A stretch of 64,000 nt of DNA, from contig CALSSW010000005.1 in assembly GCA_943789105.1 (NCBI GenBank), positions 186,001 to 250,000 on the forward strand, given 5' to 3'. Position numbers and translations under genes: made by a program. A model generated the notes under the pieces. The model worked only from the letters and a program-made list of their open reading frames with translations. It did not search any database and was not told the origin of the DNA. Of the stretch, positions 27,890 through 35,795 are shown one piece after another; the first letter of the stretch is position 1; each line of letters starts with the position of its first letter. The stretch is from an uncultured Ulvibacter sp. (lineage in GTDB: Bacteria > Bacteroidota > Bacteroidia > Flavobacteriales > Flavobacteriaceae).

Positions 27890-28019
27890 CAACTAATTTA
27901 TATAATAAGGTAAAGATATACTTTTGTTAGTAGTGAGTCAAAATCTATGAACATTTTACGAATTTCAATATATAAATATCACCACGAATTAATGGTGCTA
28001 GCCCTGCTAATTATTTTGA

Positions 28020-28027
28020 TATATTTG
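28020..28027 (+). promoter_or_regulatory. DPP III gene promoter -7 element
   Basis: TATATTTG, 20 bases before the ATG at 28048. The in-frame GTG at 28027 begins at its last base, which argues for the ATG as start. Confidence 0.55.
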
Positions 28028-28047
28028 TGGAAATAAAACCTAAAGCC

Positions 28048-30057
28048 ATGAAATATACTTTACTTATTGCAGCTTTTGCTTCATTGCTGTTTTTTTCTTG
28101 TGATGAAACTAAAAACGAAACTTCAGATAACTTTGATTATAACGTCACACAGTTTGAAGATATTAAAATACTACGGTATCAAATACCAAGTTGGGATAAC
28201 TTGACCCTAAAAGAACAAAAATTAGTGTACTATCTCACCCAAGCAGGTCTAGAAGGGCGTGATATAATCTGGGATCAAAACTACCGTCATAATCTTGCTA
28301 TACGTAAGGCACTTGAACAAATATACACCACCTACAAGGGAGATAAGCAAAGCCAGGATTGGGCAAATTTTGAAAATTACATCAAGCGAGTTTGGTTTGC
28401 AAATGGCATACACCATCACTATTCTAACGCTAAAATGAAACCTGCTTTTTCAGCAGATTATCTGCAATCTTTACTAACAGACACTGGAGCTACTCTTACA
28501 AGTAATGCTTTTGCTGTGTTGTTTAATGATAAAGATGCTAAAAAAGTGAACCTAACCAAAGATGTAGACAACGTGCTTTTATCTGCGGTAAATTTCTACG
28601 GGGCTGCAGTAACTACTGCAGATGTAGAGAATTTCTACAAAGCAAAAATATCTCCAGATCCAAAAAGACCTTTATCTTATGGGCTAAATTCTCAACTGGT
28701 TAAACATGGTGGTGTGCTGGTTGAGCGTGTATACAAATCTGGAGGTCTTTACGGAGCTGCCATAGATAAAATTATTGGTTGGTTAGAAAAAGCCAAAGCA
28801 GTTTCAGAAAACCAGGCGCAAGGTGAGGCGCTAGGTCTTTTAATCGAGTATTACAAAACAGGAGATTTGCAAACTTGGGATGATTACAACGTTGCCTGGA
28901 CCTCTGCTACTGATGGTAATATTGATTATATTAATAGTTTTATCGAAGTATACAATGATCCAGCAGGATATAGGGGTTCTTATGAAACAATAGTGCAAAT
29001 AAAAGACTTTGAAATGTCACAAAAAATGGCTGTTTTGTCAGAAAATGCACAATGGTTTGAGGACAACTCTCCACTAATGCAGGAGCATAAAAAAGCAAAT
29101 GTTGTAGGAGTAACCTATAAAGTTGTAGATGTTGCTGGTGAGGCAGGAGATGCATCACCCAGTACACCCATTGGTGTAAATCTTCCAAATGCAAACTGGA
29201 TACGCGCGGCTGTTGGTAGCAAGTCCGTATCACTTGGTAATATTATAGGAGCCTATAATAATGCTGGAGGTTCTGGACGCCTCCAAGAATTTGTGCATGA
29301 CCAAAATGAGTATGATTTAGAAAAGCAATACGGTCAAGTGGCAGATAAGTTGCACACAGCACTGCATGAAGTTATTGGACACGCATCTGGGCAGTTAAAT
29401 CCTGGTGTTGGAGAAACTAAAGAAACCTTAAAGAAATATGCTTCTACCTTAGAGGAGGGCCGCGCAGATTTAGTTGGTTTATACTACCTATATAGCCCAA
29501 AGCTTCAAGAGCTGGGTCTAGTAGATAATTGGGAAAATGTGGGTAAAGCTGCTTTTGATGGTTACATTAGAAATGGCCTTATGACACAACTCATTAGATT
29601 AAAATTAGGGGATGATGTAGAAGAAGCCCATATGGTTAACAGGCAATGGGTTTCTGCTTGGGCTTATGAAAAAGGATTAAAAGACAATGTAATAGAAAAA
29701 GTAACCAAAGACGGTAAAACGTATTTTAACATCAATGATTATGAAAAATTACACAGTCTTTTTGGAGTGTTACTTCGCGAAACTCAACGTATAAAGTCTG
29801 AAGGTGATTATGCAGCTGTTGAAGCTTTAGTAGAGGGCTACGGAGTTAAGGTAGACCAAGTGATTCATGCAGAAGTCTTAGCCCGTAACAAGCAGTTTAC
29901 TTCTGCTCCTTATAGTGGTTTTGTAAACCCAGTAATAACTCCAATTATAGATACTGTAGGAGCAATTACAGGTTTTGATATCCTGCAGCCAGAGAGCTTT
30001 GAGGCTCAAATGCTTGCATACGCAAAAAATTACAGCAACTTGCCAACCAAGAATTAA
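28048..30057 (+). CDS. dipeptidyl peptidase III (M49 metallopeptidase), lipoprotein
   Basis: About 669 aa. Zinc exopeptidase releasing dipeptides from N-termini. The zinc motif is HEVIGH (HExxGH, the six-residue M49 form) near residue 440, in LHEVIGHASGQLNPG, and the second motif is EEGRAD about 30 residues on, in place of the more common EECRAE. The N-terminus MKYTLLIAAFASLLFFSC has a lipobox with Cys18, so this DPP III is exported and lipid anchored, unlike cytosolic eukaryotic forms. The last residues end in a short tail without a sorting domain. Terminator at 30078. Confidence 0.94.
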   Translation: MKYTLLIAAFASLLFFSCDETKNETSDNFDYNVTQFEDIKILRYQIPSWDNLTLKEQKLVYYLTQAGLEGRDIIWDQNYRHNLAIRKALEQIYTTYKGDKQSQDWANFENYIKRVWFANGIHHHYSNAKMKPAFSADYLQSLLTDTGATLTSNAFAVLFNDKDAKKVNLTKDVDNVLLSAVNFYGAAVTTADVENFYKAKISPDPKRPLSYGLNSQLVKHGGVLVERVYKSGGLYGAAIDKIIGWLEKAKAVSENQAQGEALGLLIEYYKTGDLQTWDDYNVAWTSATDGNIDYINSFIEVYNDPAGYRGSYETIVQIKDFEMSQKMAVLSENAQWFEDNSPLMQEHKKANVVGVTYKVVDVAGEAGDASPSTPIGVNLPNANWIRAAVGSKSVSLGNIIGAYNNAGGSGRLQEFVHDQNEYDLEKQYGQVADKLHTALHEVIGHASGQLNPGVGETKETLKKYASTLEEGRADLVGLYYLYSPKLQELGLVDNWENVGKAAFDGYIRNGLMTQLIRLKLGDDVEEAHMVNRQWVSAWAYEKGLKDNVIEKVTKDGKTYFNINDYEKLHSLFGVLLRETQRIKSEGDYAAVEALVEGYGVKVDQVIHAEVLARNKQFTSAPYSGFVNPVITPIIDTVGAITGFDILQPESFEAQMLAYAKNYSNLPTKN

Positions 30058-30077
30058 TACAGAAATAGTGTACTATA

Positions 30078-30114
30078 AAAACCCAATGTCCTGTTAAGTA
30101 CATCGGGTTTTTTT
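30078..30114 (+). terminator. intrinsic terminator of the DPP III gene
   Basis: A stem of about 12 bp with one mismatch (AAAACCCAATGT with ACATCGGGTTTT), a 10-base loop and a T6 run. Confidence 0.75.
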
Positions 30115-30138
30115 ATGTTTGAAAAATAAATAATTTGA

Positions 30139-30327
30139 TTAGCTCTTTAAGGCATATTTTGCAGCTACCAAAAGCGCTACAAATACTAAAAACCCTAACA
30201 GCACTCTATAGCTTCCTTTGTAGTATTTTTTATGTAAGGGCAAATCTTTTCTGTAGCTATAAATAATAATAGCTATAAATGCAATAACAAAAAAAATGGC
30301 AAAGCCAAACTGTCCTGTACTAAACAT
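30139..30327 (-). CDS. small two-helix membrane protein, conserved hypothetical
   Basis: 62 aa. Two transmembrane helices (residues about 8-24 and 42-58) joined by a basic loop, SYRKDLPLHKKYYKGSYR. No known function. The gene has its own promoter (30349-30382) and ATG start at 30327, and no same-strand partner, which supports it being real despite its size. Confidence 0.72.
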   Translation of the reverse strand: MFSTGQFGFAIFFVIAFIAIIIYSYRKDLPLHKKYYKGSYRVLLGFLVFVALLVAAKYALKS

Positions 30328-30348
30328 ATTTGTGTAGTTTTATAGTCA

Positions 30349-30382
30349 CAAAAATACAACAGAAAATTTCAGTAAAATCAAA
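30349..30382 (-). promoter_or_regulatory. promoter of the small membrane protein gene, TTTG-N22-TATTTTTG
   Basis: On the minus strand, TTTG at 30382-30379 and TATTTTTG at 30356-30349, spacer 22, 22 bases before the ATG. It lies divergent to the MazG-like gene. Confidence 0.6.
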
Positions 30383-30394
30383 AACCTTTAAAAT

Positions 30395-30781
30395 ATGAAA
30401 GAAAAAATTGCAGCTGTACATGAATTTCATACTGCCTTTACTTTAGGAATAAAAAACAAGCCCACGGCAAATCTTGGCGCTCAAAAAAACACATTACGTC
30501 ATGAACTCATGAGAGAAGAAAATCAGGAGTATTTGGAGGCGGCCAACAACAATGATTTGGTAGAGGTGGCAGATGCCCTTGGAGATATGTTATATATTTT
30601 GTGCGGTACCATCATTGAACACGGTATGCAAGATAAGATTGAAGAGGTCTTTAACGAGATACAACGCAGTAATATGAGTAAACTTGGGAAAGACGGGAAA
30701 CCCATTTTTAGAGAAGACGGCAAAGTGCTCAAGGGCCCCAATTATTTTAAGCCAAATATTAAAGCCGTTTTAGGGAAATAA
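30395..30781 (+). CDS. MazG-like nucleoside triphosphate pyrophosphohydrolase
   Basis: 128 aa all-alpha NTP pyrophosphatase. The metal-binding acidic residues are in REENQEYLEA and LVEVADALGDMLYIL (ExxE and ExxD pattern). The tail MSKLGKDGKPIFREDGKVLKGPNYFKP is characteristic of the PRA-PH-like branch. Expected to hydrolyse a non-canonical or surplus NTP to NMP and pyrophosphate; actual substrate unknown. Stand-alone gene converging on ilvE with a shared terminator. Confidence 0.87.
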   Translation: MKEKIAAVHEFHTAFTLGIKNKPTANLGAQKNTLRHELMREENQEYLEAANNNDLVEVADALGDMLYILCGTIIEHGMQDKIEEVFNEIQRSNMSKLGKDGKPIFREDGKVLKGPNYFKPNIKAVLGK

Positions 30782-30822
30782 AAAAAGTGCTTGACTGATA
30801 AAACACAGCAACCACTTTTTTT
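30780..30822. terminator. bidirectional terminator between the MazG-like gene and ilvE
   Basis: AAAAAAAGTG-c-TTG pairs with CAA-c-CACTTTTTTT across a 15-base loop, giving T runs on both strands. It sits between two convergent stops (30781 and 30839). Confidence 0.7.
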
Positions 30823-30838
30823 AGTTATTGAGAATTCA

Positions 30839-31909
30839 CTATTTAACCTCAACGCGCCACCCAAAAGGATCTTGGGTCTTGTTGTATTGCAAATTCATTA
30901 ATTGTTTTTTAAAGCTTGAAGCATAGCTATCATTTACCTTTGGTAATTCATATACTTTATTTTTGTATCCAAAGTGACTGATAAGGCTCACTAAAGCTGC
31001 TGTTCCTGCGCCAAATATTTCTTTTAAACTACCTTGCTTTTCTGCTTCAATTAGCTCATCTACTGTTAGTTTTCTAACCTGTGTTTGTATGCCATTGTGT
31101 TTGGCAATCTCTAGTATGCTTTTACGGGTAACGCCATCCAAAATTCTATCACTAACCGGCGCTGTTATAAGGGTGTCGTTAATTCTAAAAAACACATTCA
31201 TTGTTCCAGCTTCTTCTAGGTATTTATGCTCATTAGAGTCTGTCCAAATAATTTGTTGAAATCCTTTTTCTTGTGCCAAAGCTGTTGGGTAAAATTGTGC
31301 GCCGTAGTTTCCTGCAGCTTTTACTGCGCCAACCCCGCCATCTGCAGAGCGGCTATACTTTTCTGCAATTAATACCTTTACAGCTCCTTTGTAATAGGCC
31401 TGAACAGGAGCCATTAGTATCATAAACTTATACTCATTTGATGGTGATGCAGATACACCCACCTCTGTTGCAATTACAAAAGGGCGCAGGTACAAAGAAT
31501 TTCCTTCTCCTTTTTGTATCCAATCTTTGTCCATGCCAACAAGTGTTTGAAGGGCGTCCAAAAACACATCTTTAGGAAATTCTGGAATTGCCATTCTTTT
31601 TGATGAGAGGTTGATACGCTCTATGTTTTGATCTGGACGAAATAAAAAGACATCACCCTTATCATCTTTATATGCTTTCATGCCCTCAAAAACAGCTTGA
31701 CCATAATGAAACACTTTTGCCCCTGGATACATTGTCATGGGGCCGTAAGGTTTTATTGTTGGTGTTTGCCAAGTACCGTCTTTGTAATCACACTCAAACA
31801 TGTGATCTGTAAAGGTTTTTCCAAAAACTAAATTAGTAAAGTCTACATCATGTATTGATGTGGTGGGTTTTTTTTCTATGTGAAGTTTTTTGGTGGTTAT
31901 TGTGTTCAT
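30839..31909 (-). CDS. ilvE: branched-chain amino acid aminotransferase
   Basis: 356 aa fold-type IV PLP enzyme. The internal aldimine Lys is in GAVKAAGNYGAQFYPT (near residue 196), with EAGTMNVFF and GVTRKSILEIA as the PLP-phosphate and substrate region and YGPMTMYPGAKVFHYGQAVFEGMKAY near the N-terminus. Size and sequence are those of the eukaryote-like BCAT type II common in Flavobacteria. Transfers amino groups between Leu/Ile/Val and 2-oxoglutarate. A TATTTTTG element at 31933-31940 (minus) is a likely promoter. Confidence 0.95.
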   Translation of the reverse strand: MNTITTKKLHIEKKPTTSIHDVDFTNLVFGKTFTDHMFECDYKDGTWQTPTIKPYGPMTMYPGAKVFHYGQAVFEGMKAYKDDKGDVFLFRPDQNIERINLSSKRMAIPEFPKDVFLDALQTLVGMDKDWIQKGEGNSLYLRPFVIATEVGVSASPSNEYKFMILMAPVQAYYKGAVKVLIAEKYSRSADGGVGAVKAAGNYGAQFYPTALAQEKGFQQIIWTDSNEHKYLEEAGTMNVFFRINDTLITAPVSDRILDGVTRKSILEIAKHNGIQTQVRKLTVDELIEAEKQGSLKEIFGAGTAALVSLISHFGYKNKVYELPKVNDSYASSFKKQLMNLQYNKTQDPFGWRVEVK

Positions 31910-31932
31910 AAATAAGTTTAATTGTTGTTGCG

Positions 31933-31940
31933 CAAAAATA
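31933..31940 (-). promoter_or_regulatory. candidate ilvE promoter -7 element
   Basis: TATTTTTG reading on the minus strand, 23 bases upstream of the ilvE ATG; no clear -33 element. Confidence 0.5.
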
Positions 31941-32023
31941 ACAATTTTTTAGTCCATTTAAAATGCCGAAAAATCCTTAAAATTGCAGTACATTATAAGC
32001 ATTGCCTAATTCTAAAATTTAAA

Positions 32024-32539
32024 ATGATGAAAAAGTTATTATTTGTTGCAATTACCCTCATAGTTGTTGTGGCTTGTAAGCAAAATATCCCAGATGCCAG
32101 CACACAAAATTCTAAGGACACACAAACTGATTTTACATCTTTTGGAGATGTTATTAACCCAGATAATGTGTTATCTCAAGAAGATATGGTTGCAAATTAT
32201 CAAAATCTTACACCCGGAGATACCTTAAATGTGAAATTTAAAGCAGTGGTAAACTCGGTTTGTCAATCTAAGGGATGTTGGATGCGTGTTGCTCTTGGTC
32301 AAGAGCAGGCAATGGTAAAATTTAAGGACTACGGCTTTTTTATGCCTAAAGATTTGGCAGGGCAAGTAGTTATTATGCAAGGAAAAGCCTTTGTTGCAGA
32401 AGTCTCTGTAGATGAACAACGCCACTACGCAGAAGATGCAGGTAAGACCCCAGAAGAAGTTTTGGCAATTACAGAGCCTAAAAAAACACTTTCTTTTGAG
32501 TCTTCGGGAGTTCTTGTTCCTGTAGGAGAAATTAAGTAA
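32024..32539 (+). CDS. DUF4920 domain lipoprotein
   Basis: About 171 aa from the ATG at 32024. Lipoprotein signal with Cys18 (LIVVVACK). The body has TSFGDVINPDNVLSQEDMVANYQNL, then VNSVCQSKGCWMRVALG (paired Cys, C-x4-C-W) and DYGFFMPKDLAGQVVIMQGKAFVAEVSVDEQRHYAEDAGKT, the DUF4920 pattern. The conserved Cys pair and His suggest metal or redox chemistry, but no function is known. mnmD follows 2 bases after the stop. The longer in-frame extension upstream of 32024 is not gene-like. Confidence 0.87.
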   Translation: MMKKLLFVAITLIVVVACKQNIPDASTQNSKDTQTDFTSFGDVINPDNVLSQEDMVANYQNLTPGDTLNVKFKAVVNSVCQSKGCWMRVALGQEQAMVKFKDYGFFMPKDLAGQVVIMQGKAFVAEVSVDEQRHYAEDAGKTPEEVLAITEPKKTLSFESSGVLVPVGEIK

Positions 32540-32541
32540 TA

Positions 32542-33219
32542 GTGAAAACAGAATTCTTAAAAACCGCAGATGGCTCTTTTACCATCCACTTGCCAGATTG
32601 GGATGAGCAGTACCACTCTAAACATGGAGCCATACAAGAATCCAAGCATGTTTTTATTAAAACTGGTTTGCATCATTTTTGTGAACTCCATGATGTGAAA
32701 GAACTTGCTATACTAGAAATAGGTTTTGGTACAGGGCTCAATGCACTTTTAACATGCCAAGAGGCAGAAATCTTAAAGCGTTCAATTCTATATGATGGTG
32801 TAGAGGCATATCCAATTTCTTTACAGCAGGTGCAAGGGCTCAATTATCCTGAAATGTTAGGCATTACTGCAACTTCCTTTTTAAAACTTCACAGTGTTTG
32901 TTGGGAGACTCCTCAAGAGATCACACCTAGTTTTACACTTCACAAAAAACAAAAACTTTTTAAAGACATTATTGCCTTAGATGCGTATCACCTTATTTAT
33001 TTTGATGCCTTTGGTGCAAGAGTACAGCCAGAATTATGGACACAGGAAGTTTTTAAAACCATGTATACTGCCTTAAAACAAAATGGTGTGCTGGTTACTT
33101 ATGCCGCCAAAGGGAGTGTAAGAAGAGCCATGCAAGCTGTTGGCTTTTTGGTAGAAAGGCTCCCCGGACCTCCCGGAAAGAGGGAAATGCTTCGGGCCAC
33201 CAAAACAGCAAACGGATAA
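32542..33219 (+). CDS. mnmD: tRNA 5-methylaminomethyl-2-thiouridine methyltransferase (MnmD type)
   Basis: 225 aa, the methyltransferase half of MnmC without the FAD oxidase half. Methylates nm5(s2)U34 in tRNA wobble positions. Motifs: YHSKHGAIQESKHVFI, LEIGFGTGLNALLT (SAM site), DGVEAYPIS, LIYFDAFGARVQPELWT (catalytic region) and VTYAAKGSVRRAMQAVGF with LPGPPGKREMLRA. The start is a GTG at 32542, 2 bases after the DUF4920 stop. The last seven shared codons (33187-33207) are duplicated downstream at 33248-33268. Confidence 0.92.
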   Translation: MKTEFLKTADGSFTIHLPDWDEQYHSKHGAIQESKHVFIKTGLHHFCELHDVKELAILEIGFGTGLNALLTCQEAEILKRSILYDGVEAYPISLQQVQGLNYPEMLGITATSFLKLHSVCWETPQEITPSFTLHKKQKLFKDIIALDAYHLIYFDAFGARVQPELWTQEVFKTMYTALKQNGVLVTYAAKGSVRRAMQAVGFLVERLPGPPGKREMLRATKTANG

Positions 33220-33268
33220 AAATATATTCGTAGCATTCACGAAGTACATGCTTCGGGCCACCAAAACA
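33187..33268 (+). repeat. 21-bp direct repeat at the 3' end of mnmD
   Basis: Identical 21-base copies at 33187-33207 (inside mnmD, coding MLRATKT) and 33248-33268 (downstream), 61 bases apart. The 40 bases between contain the mnmD stop and a small inverted repeat, TTCGT-N7-ACGAA. The second copy opens a 28-codon ORF to 33334 in the same repeat frame. Confidence 0.85.
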
Positions 33269-33393
33269 AAAGGCCAATGGTTATTTATTTCAAACATACC
33301 TTCTCTTATAAAGTCTTACAAAAGGCTTTCATAATCTTGCGTTAAGGTATTGGGCTTTTTTAAAGGTATGAGTATCTTCGTTAAAAAAAGAAA

Positions 33394-34302
33394 ATGACAA
33401 TTCTTATCACAGGAGCCACAGGGCTTATTGGTACTGCTTTATCAAAACGTTTGTTAGAACAAGGCCATACCATTCATTTTCTTACCACGCGCAAACAAAA
33501 AATTATTACCACACCAACCCATAAAGGGTATTACTGGAATCCAACTCTACAAGAAATAGATCTTTCTGCCTTTACAGATGTATCGTGTATTGTTAATTTA
33601 GTAGGAGCTACTATTGCCAAAAGATGGACCCCTGCCTATAAAAAAATTGTTATGAGCAGTAGAGTAGAAACTACAAACCTACTTTACAAATCTTTAAAAG
33701 AATTAAATCATGGCGTGACTAGCTTCATATCAGCAAGTGGCATTAGTTTGTACCCAAGTGGAGATACTGCAGTATATACAGAAGCCTCTAAAGAGGTTGC
33801 GGCTAACTTTTTAGGGGAGGTTGTAGTAGCCTGGGAAGCTGCCGCAGACCAATTTAAGGAGCTGAGTATTGGTGTGGCCAAAATACGTACAGGGGTTGTT
33901 TTTGATAGCTCTCAAGGTGCATTTCCAAAGATGACATATCCTATAAAAATGGGTGTTCCCTCTGTTGTAGGTGATGGTTCTCAATGGATATCTTGGATCC
34001 ATACAGATGATATAGTAGCCATCTATAACCATGCTATTGACCAAAATCTAAAAGGTATTTATAATGCTGTAGCACCAGTTGCAATAAAAAACAAAGAGTT
34101 CACAAAGTCAGTAGCTGGCTTCTATAAAATTCCTATGTGGGCTCCAAATATTCCAGGGTTTATTCTAAAATTATTTTTAGGAGCAATGTCTATGCTAGCG
34201 CTACAGGGGCAACTAGTAAATGTGTCAAAGCTGGAGAGTACCGGGTTTACATTCAAGTATCCAACCCTAGATAAAGCATTAAACAACTTATTAAAAAAAT
34301 AA
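33394..34302 (+). CDS. TIGR01777-family NAD(P)-dependent epimerase-like oxidoreductase
   Basis: 302 aa extended SDR. N-terminal Rossmann motif TILITGATGLIGTALSKRLLEQGH, then YYWNPTLQEID and VNLVGATIAKRWTPAYKKIVMSSRVETT, the SDR39U1/YfcH pattern. ASGISLYPSG stands where other SDRs have Ser and Tyr-x-x-x-Lys, so the usual Lys is displaced, as is normal for this family. Substrate unknown; the C-terminal hydrophobic segment (IPGFILKLFLGAMSMLAL) is the DUF1731 region. A terminator at 34321-34352 follows. Confidence 0.9.
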   Translation: MTILITGATGLIGTALSKRLLEQGHTIHFLTTRKQKIITTPTHKGYYWNPTLQEIDLSAFTDVSCIVNLVGATIAKRWTPAYKKIVMSSRVETTNLLYKSLKELNHGVTSFISASGISLYPSGDTAVYTEASKEVAANFLGEVVVAWEAAADQFKELSIGVAKIRTGVVFDSSQGAFPKMTYPIKMGVPSVVGDGSQWISWIHTDDIVAIYNHAIDQNLKGIYNAVAPVAIKNKEFTKSVAGFYKIPMWAPNIPGFILKLFLGAMSMLALQGQLVNVSKLESTGFTFKYPTLDKALNNLLKK

Positions 34303-34320
34303 GTAACCTTAGTATATTAA

Positions 34321-34352
34321 AAAAGCCCCAAGTATTACTTGAGGCTTTTTTT
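34321..34352. terminator. bidirectional terminator between the TIGR01777 gene and yceI
   Basis: A 13-position stem with one mismatch, AAAAGCCcCAAGT paired with ACTTGaGGCTTTT, ATT loop, T run on the plus strand and A run before it giving T on the minus strand. It lies between convergent stops. Confidence 0.8.
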
Positions 34353-34370
34353 AATATGTGAATTATTGAT

Positions 34371-35039
34371 TTACATAACGGCTGTTACATCTATAGTAAT
34401 TTCCATGTCATCATCAATAAATTTATCTCCTAGGTTGTCAAAAATAGATTTTGAACCATAGTTGATTCCCCATTTGGTTCTGTCTATGGTAAAGGTTTCA
34501 CTCTTTACTTGAATCATATTGTCTTGACTTGTGACTTGTACGGGAAATGAAATATTTTGAGAAATAGATAGCATGGTAAGGTTTCCGCTCATCATGGTTT
34601 TACCTGCCACATCTGCTACACCGGTAACCTCAAAGGTTGCGGTTGGATATTGCATAACATTAAAAAAGTCACCCTCTTTGCCTTCCACGGTACCTTTTAA
34701 GTGAGATTCTAAACTTTCCTTCCCACTATTTTGTTTAAGATCTGTAACTGTGATACTATTCATGTCTATCACAAATTTACCACTCTCGATGGTGGCTGCT
34801 TGAAGATAAAAAGTACCCTCTTTTATACTAATGGTTCCTGTATGATTTCCTGTTGGCTTACTTCCTAACCAAGCAATAGTTGAGTTTTCAGAGGTAACCC
34901 TGTAAGAAGTTGCCTCTTGTGTTGGAGCAAGTGTCTGTTTCGGCTCACTTGTTTTAGTTTCTTTGGCACCATTTTTACATGAGCTTACCCCCAGGGTTAT
35001 AAGCATAATCATTGCAATATTTAAACGTGTTCTTTTCAT
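34371..35039 (-). CDS. YceI family lipoprotein
   Basis: 222 aa. Lipoprotein signal with Cys21 (GVSSC). After a low-complexity linker (residues 24-45) comes a YceI beta-barrel: YRVTSENSTIAWLGSKPTGNHTGTISIKEG, ending with IDRTKWGINYGSKSIFDNLGDKFIDDDMEITIDVTA, the classic conserved tail. YceI proteins bind polyisoprenoid lipids in an eight-stranded lipocalin-like barrel. This one should face the periplasm, anchored by lipid. No operon partner. Confidence 0.92.
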   Translation of the reverse strand: MKRTRLNIAMIMLITLGVSSCKNGAKETKTSEPKQTLAPTQEATSYRVTSENSTIAWLGSKPTGNHTGTISIKEGTFYLQAATIESGKFVIDMNSITVTDLKQNSGKESLESHLKGTVEGKEGDFFNVMQYPTATFEVTGVADVAGKTMMSGNLTMLSISQNISFPVQVTSQDNMIQVKSETFTIDRTKWGINYGSKSIFDNLGDKFIDDDMEITIDVTAVM

Positions 35040-35121
35040 TTTGATAGATTTTTTTATATGTAAATGTAAAGGTCATTAGTTTAGTTTTTCTTAAAATGCT
35101 GCTAAATTTTGGTTGTGACAT

Positions 35122-35154
35122 TTTGACATTTTTAAATAAATGGCAGTACTTTTG
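35122..35154 (+). promoter_or_regulatory. grpE-dnaJ promoter, TTTG-N21-TACTTTTG
   Basis: TTTG at 35122-35125, a 21-base spacer, and TACTTTTG at 35147-35154, 33 bases before the grpE ATG. It matches the Bacteroidota sigma-A promoter. No CIRCE-type inverted repeat is visible. Confidence 0.7.
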
Positions 35155-35186
35155 CTCCTTGATTAAAAAAACAAATACATGCCCGC

Positions 35187-35744
35187 ATGAGCACAAAAGA
35201 CACAAATAAAGAAGTTGAAGTAGAAGAGACACTAGCAAATGAGCCTACACAAGAAACACCTGTAGAGACTGAAGTTGTTGTTGAAGATGAAAAAACATCC
35301 GAAGAAAAACTAAGTGAAGACTTGCAAAACGAAAAAGACAAACACCTGCGTCTATTTGCAGAGTTTGAAAATTATAAAAAAAGAACTGGCAAAGAGCGTA
35401 TAGAGCTTTTTAAAACCGCTGGTCAAGAAGTGGTAATGGCTGTCTTACCTGTTTTGGATGATTTTGATAGAGCTCTCAAGGAATTTAGTGAGGACCTAGA
35501 AGATCCACATGTTCAAGGCATGATGCTAATTGGCACAAAGCTAAAAGAAAATATGAAACAAAAAGGTTTGGAAGTTTCTCAAACTAACCCTGGAGATGTT
35601 TTTAATGCAGACAACCACGAAGCTGTAACCCAAATACCTGCTCCTACAGATGATATGAAAGGAAAAATCATTGATGTTTTAGAGAAAGGATATACCTTGG
35701 GGGGTAAAATTATACGCTACCCAAAGGTGGTGATAGGACAATAA
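35187..35744 (+). CDS. grpE: GrpE nucleotide exchange factor
   Basis: 185 aa. Cofactor of DnaK that promotes ADP release. An acidic N-terminal region (about 1-55) leads into the coiled coil LRLFAEFENYKKRTGKERIELFKTAGQEVVMAVLPVLDDFDRAL, and the C-terminal beta domain ends in DVLEKGYTLGGKIIRYPKVVIGQ. A three-codon ORF (ATG CCC GCA TGA, 35179-35190) overlaps the grpE ATG in a GCATGAG junction. dnaJ follows 51 bases later. Confidence 0.95.
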   Translation: MSTKDTNKEVEVEETLANEPTQETPVETEVVVEDEKTSEEKLSEDLQNEKDKHLRLFAEFENYKKRTGKERIELFKTAGQEVVMAVLPVLDDFDRALKEFSEDLEDPHVQGMMLIGTKLKENMKQKGLEVSQTNPGDVFNADNHEAVTQIPAPTDDMKGKIIDVLEKGYTLGGKIIRYPKVVIGQ

Positions 35745-35795
35745 TAGTAGTAGCTAATACTTCTGAATTATTTTATTTCAGAAAAAGGACACATC

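Noticed and set aside
27890-27960. Possible fluoride riboswitch ahead of crcB
   Set aside because: The minus-strand leader is short and AT-rich and lacks the GC-rich pseudoknot segments expected for that riboswitch.
33073-33297. Two minus-strand open frames across the mnmD 3' repeat
   Set aside because: They exist because of the duplicated 21 bases and the mnmD coding strand; no start context or family match.
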